Positions 1 through 6,722 of a DNA stretch of 64,000 bases are shown here, one piece after another. The notes beneath the pieces were generated by a model, which worked only from the letters and a program-made list of their open reading frames with translations, did not search any database and was not told the origin of the DNA. The translations under genes and the position numbers were made by a program. Positions within the stretch are counted from its first letter, which is position 1. Each line of letters begins with the position of its first letter. The DNA is from Neobacillus jeddahensis (lineage in GTDB: Bacteria; Bacillota; Bacilli; Bacillales; Cytobacillaceae): assembly GCF_000612625.1 (NCBI RefSeq), contig NZ_CCAS010000015.1, forward strand, positions 1-64,000. The letters are read 5' to 3'.

Positions 1-7
1 TTTATAT

Positions 8-99
8 GGAGAGCTGTCCGAGTGGCCGAAGGAGCACGATTGGAAATCGTGTAGGCGGGTAACCCTGTCTCAAGGGTTCAAATCCCTTGCTCTCCGCCA
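8..99 (+). tRNA. tRNA-Ser(GGA)
   Basis: Cloverleaf with acceptor GGAGAGC/GCTCTCC, anticodon stem CACGA/TCGTG around loop TTGGAAA (anticodon GGA), a long class II variable arm and an encoded CCA. It is the first complete member of the tRNA operon. Confidence 0.95.
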
Positions 100-115
100 T
101 TATTTTATACAATAT

Positions 116-190
116 GGCCCCTTGGTCAAGCGGTTAAGACACCTCCCTTTCACGGAGGTAACACGGGTTCGAGTCCCGTAGGGGTCACCA
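116..190 (+). tRNA. tRNA-Glu(TTC)
   Basis: Acceptor GGCCCCT pairs with AGGGGTC. The anticodon loop CTTTCAC gives TTC, the T arm is ACGGGTTCGAGTCCCGT, and CCA is encoded. Confidence 0.95.
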
Positions 191-194
191 TTTT

Positions 195-270
195 GGAGGA
201 TTAGCTCAGCTGGGAGAGCATCTGCCTTACAAGCAGAGGGTCGGCGGTTCGATCCCGTCATCCTCCACCA
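195..270 (+). tRNA. tRNA-Val(TAC)
   Basis: Acceptor GGAGGAT/ATCCTCC, anticodon arm CTGCC-TTACAAG-CAG giving TAC, encoded CCA. Confidence 0.95.
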
Positions 271-288
271 TTATAATGTTTTTATTGT

Positions 289-302
289 CGCGGGGTGGAG
301 CA
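289..302 (+). pseudogene. truncated 5' end of tRNA-fMet
   Basis: The first 14 bases of tRNA-fMet plus 7 bases upstream (282-302) are identical to 421-441 in front of the intact tRNA, a 139-base period. After GGAGCA the copy runs into unrelated structured DNA instead of the D loop. It cannot fold as a tRNA and is best read as a recombination or duplication scar. Confidence 0.7.
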
Positions 303-420
303 ACGAGCGTTGCTACAAAGAATTATCTGCGAGTTGTACCGACTGAGCTGCTACTTGAGTAAGCTTTCTGAAGTCGGGACAGTCCTTAGAAACTAAGGGC
401 ATCGTTAAATTTTATATTTC
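303..420. other. structured spacer in tRNA operon
   Basis: This stretch lies between the truncated and intact tRNA-fMet copies. The hairpin GCAAC-GAGC-GTTGC starts at 300-302. A 13-mer at 337-349 is the exact reverse complement of the tRNA-Phe D-arm segment AGCTCAGTCGGTA. A CCTTAG-AAA-CTAAGG hairpin follows. No ORF with a ribosome site is seen. Confidence 0.5.
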
Positions 421-427
421 TTATTGT

Positions 428-501
<74 letters not shown>

Positions 502-504
502 TAT

Positions 505-581
505 GGTCTGGTAGTTCAGTTGGTTAGAATGCCTGCCTGTCACGCAGGAGGTCGCGGGTTCGAGTCCCGTCCAGACCGCCA
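505..581 (+). tRNA. tRNA-Asp(GTC)
   Basis: Acceptor GGTCTGG/CCAGACC, anticodon arm CCTGC-CTGTCAC-GCAGG giving GTC, encoded CCA. Confidence 0.95.
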
Positions 582-590
582 TTTAAATAT

Positions 591-688
591 GGCTCAGTAG
601 CTCAGTCGGTAGAGCAGATTGCTCACATCACTGAATAGCTTCTGCGGCAATCTGCGAGAAAGAACGAAGTTCTTTTGAGCAAAGGACT
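591..688 (+). pseudogene. interrupted 5' half of tRNA-Phe with 65-bp insert
   Basis: Positions 591-616 equal the first 26 bases of the intact tRNA-Phe at 726. The match then breaks and resumes at 682-688 (AAGGACT) before ending in the anticodon loop. The insert 617-681 is bounded by GAGCA at 612-616 and again at 677-681, like a 5-base target duplication. Inside it are the hairpin GCAGATTGC/GCAATCTGC and the smaller AAAGAAC-GAA-GTTCTTT. Confidence 0.65.
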
Positions 689-725
689 TGTCGCAATTTA
701 TTTGTAGGGTACAATTTTATTTTTT

Positions 726-801
726 GGCTCAGTAGCTCAGTCGGTAGAGCAAAGGACTGAAAATCCTTGTGTCGGCGGTTCGATTCCGTCCTGAGCCACC
801 A
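726..801 (+). tRNA. tRNA-Phe(GAA)
   Basis: Acceptor GGCTCAG/CTGAGCC, anticodon arm AGGAC-TGAAAAT-CCTT region giving GAA, encoded CCA. It is the intact parent of the truncated copy at 591. Confidence 0.95.
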
Positions 802-817
802 TTTATTCAAAGCTTTT

Positions 818-890
818 GCCGATGTAGCTCAATTGGTAGAGCAACTGAATCGTAATCAGTAGGTTGGGGGTTCGATTCCTCTCGTCGGCA
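818..890 (+). tRNA. tRNA-Thr(CGT)
   Basis: Acceptor GCCGATG/CGTCGGC, anticodon stem ACTGA/TCAGT with loop ATCGTAA giving CGT, discriminator A, and no encoded CCA. A CGT anticodon reads ACG specifically. Confidence 0.9.
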
Positions 891-920
891 CTTGTTGCTG
901 GCAAAATGAATAATATATGT

Positions 921-1005
921 GGAGGGGTAGCGAAGTGGCTAAACGCGGCGGACTGTAAATCCGCTCCCTCCGGGTTCGGCGGTTCGAATCCGTCCCCCTC
1001 CACCA
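921..1005 (+). tRNA. tRNA-Tyr(GTA)
   Basis: Class II tRNA with long variable arm. The anticodon arm GGACTGTAAATCC gives GTA, and CCA is encoded. Confidence 0.95.
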
Positions 1006-1010
1006 TTTTT

Positions 1011-1084
1011 AGGGGTATAGTTTAAAGGTAGAACGAAGGTCTCCAAAACCTTTGGTGTGGGTTCAATTCCTACTACCCCTGCCA
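1011..1084 (+). tRNA. tRNA-Trp(CCA)
   Basis: Acceptor AGGGGTA/TACCCCT, anticodon loop CTCCAAA giving CCA, encoded 3' CCA. Confidence 0.95.
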
Positions 1085-1101
1085 ATTTATTTTATTATTA
1101 T

Positions 1102-1178
1102 GGCGGTTGTGGCGAAGTGGTTAACGCACCTGATTGTGGTTCAGGCATTCGTGGGTTCGATTCCCATCAGCCGCCCCA
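1102..1178 (+). tRNA. tRNA-His(GTG)
   Basis: Carries the extra 5' G (position -1) opposite C73 that histidine tRNAs need. The anticodon arm CTGATTGTGGTTCAG gives GTG, and CCA is encoded. Confidence 0.95.
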
Positions 1179-1216
1179 TAAATTTAACTTGAATAAAAGT
1201 CTAATTCAAAATACAT

Positions 1217-1291
1217 TGGGCTATAGCCAAGCGGTAAGGCATCGCACTTTGACTGCGACATGCGTTGGTTCAAATCCAGCTAGCCCAGCCA
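1217..1291 (+). tRNA. tRNA-Gln(TTG)
   Basis: Acceptor TGGGCTA/TAGCCCA, anticodon loop TTTGACT giving TTG, encoded CCA. Confidence 0.95.
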
Positions 1292-1295
1292 ATTT

Positions 1296-1370
1296 GCGGA
1301 AGTAGTTCAGTGGTAGAACACCACCTTGCCAAGGTGGGGGTCGCGGGTTCGAATCCCGTCTTCCGCTCCA
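1296..1370 (+). tRNA. tRNA-Gly(GCC)
   Basis: Acceptor GCGGAAG/CTTCCGC, anticodon arm CCACCTTGCCAAGGTGG giving GCC, encoded CCA. Confidence 0.95.
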
Positions 1371-1376
1371 ATATAT

Positions 1377-1450
<74 letters not shown>

Positions 1451-1487
1451 TAAATTACTTTTAATGAATTAGAAATAGTATTATTTT

Positions 1488-1573
1488 GCCGGGGTGGCGG
1501 AACTGGCAGACGCACAGGACTTAAAATCCTGCGGTAGGTGACTACCGTACCGGTTCGATTCCGGTCCTCGGCA
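1488..1573 (+). tRNA. tRNA-Leu(TAA)
   Basis: Class II tRNA with long variable arm. The anticodon arm AGGACTTAAAATCCT gives TAA. The discriminator is A and CCA is not encoded. Confidence 0.95.
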
Positions 1574-1596
1574 TTGCTCTAAAAAAATATTAATAC

Positions 1597-1677
1597 GCCG
1601 GTGTGGCGGAATTGGCAGACGCGCACGACTCAAAATCGTGTTCCTCTGGAGTGTCGGTTCGACCCCGACCACCGGTA
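1597..1677 (+). tRNA. tRNA-Leu(CAA), integration target
   Basis: Acceptor GCCGGTG/CACCGGT with a G-U closing pair, anticodon arm CACGACTCAAAATCGTG giving CAA, CCA not encoded. It is the last tRNA of the operon. Its 3' part from 1623 is repeated at 6723-6780, so it is the attachment site of the adjacent element, which restores an intact gene at this junction. Confidence 0.95.
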
Positions 1678-1679
1678 TC
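1623..1679 (+). repeat. attL: tRNA-Leu 3' end
   Basis: This 57-base segment runs from the anticodon stem to just past the discriminator. It matches 6723-6780 except for one T missing in the variable arm (TTCCTCTGG here, TTCCTTCTGG there). Confidence 0.88.
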
Positions 1680-1710
1680 ATTTCATCGATTGTCAAAGCG
1701 ATGAAGAAAA

Positions 1711-1743
1711 CGTCTCTTACACATAGTAAGAAACGTTTTTTAT
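1711..1743 (+). terminator. terminator of tRNA operon (element-borne)
   Basis: The stem ACGTCTCTTAC/GTAAGAAACGT has one mismatch around loop ACATA and is followed by TTTTTTATTT. It lies inside the element and so replaces the original operon terminator now displaced to 6813. Confidence 0.8.
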
Positions 1744-1827
1744 TTATCTAAAATACGATTATTTGAAAAATATCGTGTACATAAAATCGTGTGCGTACCT
1801 TGTCATTAAACAGGGAGGAATTAATAA

Positions 1828-2802
1828 ATGGCAAGACGTACAAACGAATTATCTATTGAGGAATTATCAATTATTAACACAACAAAGGTTGTAAAGGAAA
1901 TTGATTTTAAAACAGCTTTATCCTTATTTATTGACGATTGTGAAATAAGAAATCTTAGACCACAAACAATCCAATATTATAAAAATGAGATGTCTGTATT
2001 TTATAAGATGCTAAGGGAAAAAGAGTATAATCCTGCTCCTGCAAACATAACGAAAGACCAAGTAAAAAGTATAATCCTGTACATGAAAGAAAAAGGATTA
2101 AAAACAGTAACCATTAACACACGGTTAAGAGCCATTAGAGCATTTTTCAATTTCCTCCATCGTGAACGGCACATTAAAGATAATCCATTAAGTGATATTA
2201 AACTACTAAAAGACCGTAGAAAGGTTGTTGAAACTTTTACTAATGAACAGCTTCAAACGCTTTTTAATCAGCCAAATTTACGCTCTTTTGTCGGAGTAAG
2301 GGATTATACTTTTATGCTATTACTGCTTGAAACAGGCGTGCGTGTGAGCGAATTAGAAGGAATTTGTGTTCAAGATATTTTATGGAATGAATCTAAACTT
2401 CATATTAGAAATACTAAGACGTATAAAGAACGGATCGTTCCTATACAATCAAAAATGAAAAATCAGTTACAGAAGTATATTCAAATACGAGGGGTAATGG
2501 AAACGGATGCTTTGTTTGTCACGCTAGACGGTGAGAAGATGTCAAAAAGGCAATTCCAGAACAGAGTGACATTTTACGGTAAACTAGCAGATATAAAAGG
2601 GGTTAGATGCTCCTGCCATACTTTTAGACATACCTTTGCAAAATTGAGCGTAAAGAACGGTGCAGGGATTTTTGAATTACAACAGATATTAGGTCATACA
2701 AGCATGGAAATGGTAAGAGTATATGTTAATTTGTTTAGTGACGATGTTTTAGATAAGCATAAAACTTTTTCACCATTAGTTAATCTTAAAATCAGAATGT
2801 AG
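1828..2802 (+). CDS. tyrosine recombinase / integrase
   Basis: 324 residues. It is predicted to catalyse site-specific integration and excision of the surrounding element at tRNA-Leu. The N-terminal SAM-like core-binding domain spans roughly residues 25-115 and the catalytic domain 130-305. The catalytic set is readable: R172 in ETGVRVSE, the K of the NTKTYKER beta-hairpin, H264 and R267 in CHTFRHTF, H290 in LGHTS, and Y299 in VRVYVN. The start is set by GGAGG at 1813 and ATG at 1828. It is XerC/D-like in length, but its place beside attL argues for an element integrase rather than chromosome-dimer resolution. A terminator follows at 2838. Confidence 0.93.
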   Translation: MARRTNELSIEELSIINTTKVVKEIDFKTALSLFIDDCEIRNLRPQTIQYYKNEMSVFYKMLREKEYNPAPANITKDQVKSIILYMKEKGLKTVTINTRLRAIRAFFNFLHRERHIKDNPLSDIKLLKDRRKVVETFTNEQLQTLFNQPNLRSFVGVRDYTFMLLLLETGVRVSELEGICVQDILWNESKLHIRNTKTYKERIVPIQSKMKNQLQKYIQIRGVMETDALFVTLDGEKMSKRQFQNRVTFYGKLADIKGVRCSCHTFRHTFAKLSVKNGAGIFELQQILGHTSMEMVRVYVNLFSDDVLDKHKTFSPLVNLKIRM

Positions 2803-2837
2803 ACACTATAATTATTTTCTATTTGAATAAACAGACG

Positions 2838-2866
2838 GCTTTACTTCAAAAGGAGTAAAGCTTTTT
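2838..2866 (+). terminator. terminator after integrase
   Basis: Stem GCTTTACT/AGTAAAGC with loop TCAAAAGG, followed by TTTTTC. Confidence 0.75.
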
Positions 2867-2969
2867 CTTCTTTCTTTAAGTATCGGTCAGTTTCATTTAA
2901 AAAGCAGGAAATCTATTTAAGATAACGAAAATAATTAAGAAAATATATTTTGGAAAGGTGCAAAAAATA

Positions 2970-3548
2970 ATGTCTACAAAACCTGATTTAGTTTTAGATA
3001 TTGCAGGAGTGATTGCAACTAACTTTTCACCAATGTTCTGGAATGATTTATCCTCAAAATTTGAGATATCTTATGGAAATCTAATTAAGTTTAAAAAAGT
3101 AGTTCGGGAGGAACTATGGACAGGAAAGATAGAAGAAAAGGAATTTTGGTTTAGGTTAAAAAAAGAGTTCCCAACTATTGATATTGAATATGCAAAGTCT
3201 AAATTACAATTTTTAATACAACCTCTACCAGCCATCGAAGAAATACCTAAATGGAGTAAATATGCAAATATTCATTTATTGAGTAATCATCGTATTGAAT
3301 GGGTGAAACACATAATTGCTCCTTTTCGACACTATATAAAAAGTATTACTATTTCTGGGGAGGTAGGGTGTTGTAAACCGGAAGGTGATATTTATTTAAT
3401 AGTGAAATCACATATTGATAACGAGAAAAATGTTTTATTTGTTGATGACCAAGAGAAAAATCATAAGGAAGCAATTAATTTGGGTTGGAAAACGCTACTT
3501 GCAGATGAAAAAGGAGAATGGACTAAAAAGGTTGTTCAATATTTATAG
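2970..3548 (+). CDS. HAD-superfamily hydrolase-like protein
   Basis: 192 residues from ATG 2970 (GGAAAGG at 2952-2958; a GTG at 2958 lies inside that site and is unlikely). HAD motifs are present in order: motif I LVLDIAGVI with nucleophile-position D10, motif II LLSNH, motif III lysine in CCKPEGD, and motif IV LFVDDQEKN. The usual second aspartate of motif I (DxD) is Ala12, as in YihX-like or haloacid-dehalogenase-like members, so phosphatase activity cannot be assumed. It is cargo of the element, a single-gene unit with no partner gene. The substrate is unknown. Confidence 0.75.
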   Translation: MSTKPDLVLDIAGVIATNFSPMFWNDLSSKFEISYGNLIKFKKVVREELWTGKIEEKEFWFRLKKEFPTIDIEYAKSKLQFLIQPLPAIEEIPKWSKYANIHLLSNHRIEWVKHIIAPFRHYIKSITISGEVGCCKPEGDIYLIVKSHIDNEKNVLFVDDQEKNHKEAINLGWKTLLADEKGEWTKKVVQYL

Positions 3549-3590
3549 TCCTTGTTTTGTTTAACTAATTGTAAATATAGACCATGACCT

Positions 3591-3716
3591 AAATGAACGT
3601 TTTAGCAACTCCTTATTCATGTTTAAATAGAATTATTTTTCTACTTTATGAACAATTTGTTCACTACATTATAGACTTCAAATGAACAATTTGGTAATAT
3701 ATAGTTAATACCAAAT
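3591..3716. promoter_or_regulatory. candidate resolvase res site / operator
   Basis: AAATGAAC occurs at 3591 and 3681. A perfect palindrome GAACAA-T-TTGTTC sits at 3650-3662, the related GAACAATTTG at 3684-3693, and TTTGGTA...TACCAAA just before the resolvase ribosome site. Serine resolvases normally bind such repeated half-sites immediately upstream of their own gene, where they both resolve and autoregulate. The subsite assignment is inferred. Confidence 0.5.
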
Positions 3717-3731
3717 AAGGAGCGTTTAAAA

Positions 3732-4307
3732 ATGAGTAAGGGGAAATTTTTAAGTTATGTTAGGGTATCAACAGTTGACCAGAACGAGCAAAGACAGGTA
3801 AAAGCTATTGAAGAAAGAGCGAGCATTGACAAATGGTTTATTGAGAAAGTAAGTGGAAAAGATACGAAAAGACCACAATTACAAGCCATGCTTGAGTATA
3901 TGCGTGAAGGCGATACAGTTATCATCAATGACTTCTCACGGCTGGCTAGAAGTACAAAGGATTTACTTGAATTAGTGGAGTTAATGCAAGAAAAAAACGT
4001 TACTTTGATTTCTCTAAAAGAAAACATCGATACTTCAACGCCACAGGGAAAACTAATGCTTACAATGTTAGGGGCAATAAACGAATTTGAAAGAATGAAC
4101 ATGCTAGAACGACAGCGTGAAGGAATCGCAATCGCCAAAGCAAATGGCAAGTACAAGGGAAGAAAGGCGATTGAAATAGACGAGAAATTCAAAGAATTAT
4201 ATCAAAAATATATGGCACGTAAAATCAACAAAACCCAATTTTCCGATGAACTTGGAGTAAGCAGAACAACCTTGTACAAGCTGATTGAAGAATATGAAGC
4301 AAGTTAA
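3732..4307 (+). CDS. serine recombinase (resolvase/invertase family)
   Basis: 191 residues. The N-terminal resolvase domain (residues 5-140) has the nucleophile S13 in YVRVSTVDQ, the arginine motif DFSRLARS and the long E helix with NEFERMNMLERQREGI. The C-terminal helix-turn-helix (about 165-187) reads SDELGVSRTTLYKLI. AAGGAG lies 10 bases before ATG 3732. It is likely to resolve multimers or cointegrates of the element, as on Gram-positive plasmids. An invertase role is possible, but no invertible segment is seen. The upstream repeats fit a res site. Confidence 0.9.
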   Translation: MSKGKFLSYVRVSTVDQNEQRQVKAIEERASIDKWFIEKVSGKDTKRPQLQAMLEYMREGDTVIINDFSRLARSTKDLLELVELMQEKNVTLISLKENIDTSTPQGKLMLTMLGAINEFERMNMLERQREGIAIAKANGKYKGRKAIEIDEKFKELYQKYMARKINKTQFSDELGVSRTTLYKLIEEYEAS

Positions 4308-4365
4308 ATAATTTTTTATAAAAGTTTTCTTTTATCAAGGTTGTTTTCGTATGTTTATTGCTTTC

Positions 4366-4396
4366 TTGACCAAAAAATATTGAGTATTGATATAAT
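4366..4396 (+). promoter_or_regulatory. sigma-A-like promoter for DUF3977-like gene
   Basis: TTGACC at 4366-4371 and TATAAT at 4391-4396 with a 19-base spacer, about 35 bases ahead of the TTG start at 4431. Confidence 0.55.
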
Positions 4397-4430
4397 GTTG
4401 GTCAGAAGGCAAGAAAAAGGGGATGTAGAT

Positions 4431-4667
4431 TTGAAATTCATTGAACTTGGTATTGGAAACAGATGGTTAATAAGAACGGAAACAGAATTAAGTGATGGTA
4501 CTGAATTTGAAGAAAAAGGAATAATATACCCAATTAAATTTCAATCTTTATATTTAAGGTTTTGGATTGGAAAAACAGTTTTAATCTTGGATTCAAAGGA
4601 TGGTTTTAAAAGGACAACAAAGAACCGAAACGAAGTCAAAATAATATTAGGAATTAAGAGTCTATGA
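4431..4667 (+). CDS. DUF3977-like small protein
   Basis: 78 residues from TTG 4431, chosen because AAAAAGGGG lies 8-10 bases upstream and because MKFIELGIGNRWLIRTETE looks like the true N-terminus; the frame is open further upstream but without a ribosome site. The sequence KFIELGIGNRWLIRTETEL...DGTEFEEKGI resembles what I remember of the DUF3977 family, small proteins of unknown function in bacilli. The predicted fold is mostly beta with a basic C-terminus and no signal peptide or membrane segment. It is element cargo with its own promoter. Confidence 0.6.
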   Translation: MKFIELGIGNRWLIRTETELSDGTEFEEKGIIYPIKFQSLYLRFWIGKTVLILDSKDGFKRTTKNRNEVKIILGIKSL

Positions 4668-4732
4668 TTTACATAATGAAAAACAACAAAGTGTACGAAA
4701 ACAGTCTTTATCAAAGAATAAATAAAAGTCGC

Positions 4733-4809
4733 TCTAATGACATACTTTTGAAGGGTTCTAATTAAAAAAGACCAATCGAAAAATATCCTTTATAGAGCGA
4801 TTTTTTTGA
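4733..4809 (+). terminator. possible terminator with long loop
   Basis: TCGCTCTA at about 4730 pairs with TAGAGCGA at about 4794-4801 just before TTTTTTT. The loop of about 55 bases can fold partly on itself. It is a weak call because of the loop length. Confidence 0.4.
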
Positions 4810-4853
4810 TACCACATTTTATTTAATAAGTCAATAATATCGTAAGAGGAAAA

Positions 4854-4883
4854 TTCGACAAATTCACTAAAAAGTGCTATAAT
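4854..4883 (+). promoter_or_regulatory. promoter of short terminated RNA
   Basis: TTCGAC at 4854-4859, 18-base spacer, TATAAT at 4878-4883. Transcription would start near 4890 and meet the strong terminator at 4901-4938. Confidence 0.6.
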
Positions 4884-4889
4884 ATAAGA

Positions 4890-4938
4890 GTAATTAGTTG
4901 ACAGATTGATATTTTTAGTATCAATCTGTTTGTTTTTT
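4890..4938 (+). ncRNA. candidate short RNA / attenuator leader
   Basis: The predicted transcript is about 45 bases and is almost entirely the terminator hairpin ACAGATTGATA/TATCAATCTGT (4901-4911, 4919-4929) plus TTTGTTTTTT. A strong promoter directly followed by a perfect terminator upstream of an element gene suggests attenuation or a small control RNA. This is inference from layout only. Confidence 0.4.
4901..4938 (+). terminator. strong intrinsic terminator in leader
   Basis: Perfect 11-bp stem, 7-base loop TTTTTAG, and a T-rich tail ending at 4938. Confidence 0.8.
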
Positions 4939-5013
4939 GAGAGGTGAGGGATGGCATAGAATAAAGGTTAATAATGAAATAATGAAATACATACATAATA
5001 AATTGTTGGTTAT

Positions 5014-5074
5014 GTACTTTGACCAGCAATGCAAAACTGCTGTCGCAGATTTCGCATTGTTGCGACCAAAGTAC
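5014..5074. repeat. large imperfect hairpin / cruciform
   Basis: The outer arms GTACTTTG (5014-5021) and CAAAGTAC (5067-5074) are exact. Inside are CAATGC/GCATTG, AAA/TTT, and an apical CTGC-TGTC-GCAG. Such nested symmetry without a T tract fits an origin, nick or binding site rather than a terminator. Confidence 0.6.
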
Positions 5075-5124
5075 CAAAGTCGCTGAACATACTTTGATGT
5101 TGTTGGAGTTTTAGGGGAATGTCT

Positions 5125-5186
5125 TAGGATAGGAACTTGGGTATTAATATATATTTCTTTTTATACTACCCTAGTTCCTATCCTAA
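5125..5186. repeat. 20-bp inverted repeat upstream of the 388-residue gene
   Basis: The left arm 5125-5144 and right arm 5167-5186 are reverse complements at 19 of 20 positions (TTAGGATAGGAACT core), with a 22-base AT-rich loop. It ends 27 bases before ATG 5214. It is a candidate operator or replication structure for the following gene. Confidence 0.65.
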
Positions 5187-5213
5187 ATGAAATAAGAAAG
5201 GGTAATTGGAAAA

Positions 5214-6380
5214 ATGACAAGTTATAACGATGAAATGATTTTAACAGTTGCAGAATTTGCAGAAATGTTTGGAACAGAAAAATGTAAGGAATACTTTGCA
5301 AAATATAAAAAGCTAGGGGGTCATAAAGATACAACTATAACAACAGCTAAACAGAAATGGCATATTGTTGAAGTTGTGAAGATTGATAAGAAAAATTTGT
5401 ACAGACTAGCAGGTGAAAGAGATGAAGAAGTTGAAAGGAAACATTTACAAAACTATTCTAATTGTGGTCAAGAGCAGATGCCATATAAGGAAATTCTACA
5501 AAATATAATCTTGATTTATTTGAAAAATCCTAATAGGAAACCATCGACAACTTATAGGGTGCTTGCCCGTGATTTAGAAGTCATGAGTGATGTATTATTT
5601 TTTGCATCTGAAAAAATAACTATTGATGAACAGAAAGGTTATTATAAAAATCTTGACGATAAATATAAAAAATATGGATATGTGATGTTTTGGGATGCAG
5701 TTAATAAAGAAACACAAAGAATTAGGAAACATATAGAATCAGTGGTGAAAGACATGAAAGAAAAAGGAATCATAAGACATATGGATGTTGTAAATGCTGT
5801 CAGTCTAGATAAATTCGGTAGGGAAATCCATGACCCTATAATTGTTAGTGAAGTTTGTAAGATTGACAAAATGCTAAAAAGTTTACGTGAAAAACATGAG
5901 GTTACAGCTACAGATATTAGATATAAACCTAAAAACTTATCTGTATTAGCTTATAAAGAAGATGAATACAAGTATTTGCAATCACTTGGATATGAGTATG
6001 TTTATGATGCTGTTTACATTGATTTAATTGCAACAGATAAAGAGATTCAGAACTATATGAAAGATTCACTTGTGATGGATTTTAAAAAGGAACATTTAGC
6101 ATTTGCTTACCAAAAAGCCGTGGCAAGAGAAAATTCATTTTTTAATGATGTTGTTAGAGTAAAAGACAATCATAAACTTCAAAAGATACTAGGAGGTAAA
6201 AAGAAATCGGAAGTTATAAAGGGAACATTAACAGCGTATGATTCCATTCTTATAGATGATTTATTGAATGATGGTATCAAACAAGAAAAATTGAGTAAAA
6301 CATATGCAACCAACTACAAAGAATCACTAAAAACAATACAAGATGTTTCTGACGAGAAAGAAAACGCAAGCAATAATTAA
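5214..6380 (+). CDS. unrecognised 388-residue element protein
   Basis: I do not recognise this family. The start is ATG 5214, with GAAAGGG about 12 bases upstream. The protein is lysine-rich with many charged helices and no signal peptide or membrane segment. The N-terminal part (ILTVAEFAEMFGTEKCKEYF) could be a small helix-turn-helix. Residues 170-240 look like a helical or coiled segment (VNKETQRIRKHIESVVKDMKEKG written in part). The C-terminus is polar and ends ENASNN. It is the largest cargo gene, sits directly after two big inverted repeats and a promoter-terminator leader, and is the last gene before attR. A replication-initiator or DNA-binding control role is possible from context only. 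Confidence 0.6.
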   Translation: MTSYNDEMILTVAEFAEMFGTEKCKEYFAKYKKLGGHKDTTITTAKQKWHIVEVVKIDKKNLYRLAGERDEEVERKHLQNYSNCGQEQMPYKEILQNIILIYLKNPNRKPSTTYRVLARDLEVMSDVLFFASEKITIDEQKGYYKNLDDKYKKYGYVMFWDAVNKETQRIRKHIESVVKDMKEKGIIRHMDVVNAVSLDKFGREIHDPIIVSEVCKIDKMLKSLREKHEVTATDIRYKPKNLSVLAYKEDEYKYLQSLGYEYVYDAVYIDLIATDKEIQNYMKDSLVMDFKKEHLAFAYQKAVARENSFFNDVVRVKDNHKLQKILGGKKKSEVIKGTLTAYDSILIDDLLNDGIKQEKLSKTYATNYKESLKTIQDVSDEKENASNN

Positions 6381-6472
6381 GGTTTTTGGAATTTTTGATT
6401 AACCTTATATAAACACAAAAACATAAAAACATATAACGTTAATCAAGTATTTCAAACACAAGGCAAGGTGTC

Positions 6473-6528
6473 GGGGTGCTTATAACCAAAGGTAGTAAGT
6501 CAATATTAGTAAATGGTTATAGCACTCC
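6473..6528. repeat. imperfect inverted repeat downstream of the 388-residue gene
   Basis: GGGGTGCTTATAACCA (from 6473) faces TGGTTATAGCACTCC (6514-6528), with a bulged T and a 26-base loop. There is no T tract after it, so a terminator role is doubtful. Confidence 0.5.
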
Positions 6529-6722
6529 TAATCCTGCAATCAGAGTTAAAAATACAGCCGTATGAAACATAAGAAAATGTCCTTATTAGACAGTATTTTA
6601 CGTGTGATTTTCTTGCTATATTTGCTATAATAGGAACATAAATTGACAGGTCGTATGACATGATTTTAAGAAATAGTTGATAAATAGCTTAATACAAGTG
6701 GTTCAAGGGTTCAGACGTTCAA

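Noticed and set aside
3755-4192. 145-codon frame opposite the resolvase gene
   Set aside because: Antisense shadow of a well-supported gene; no ribosome site and low-complexity Ser/Phe composition.
4982-5086. 34-codon frame starting ATG 4982
   Set aside because: Weak ribosome site and complete overlap with the cruciform; mentioned only as part of the leader.
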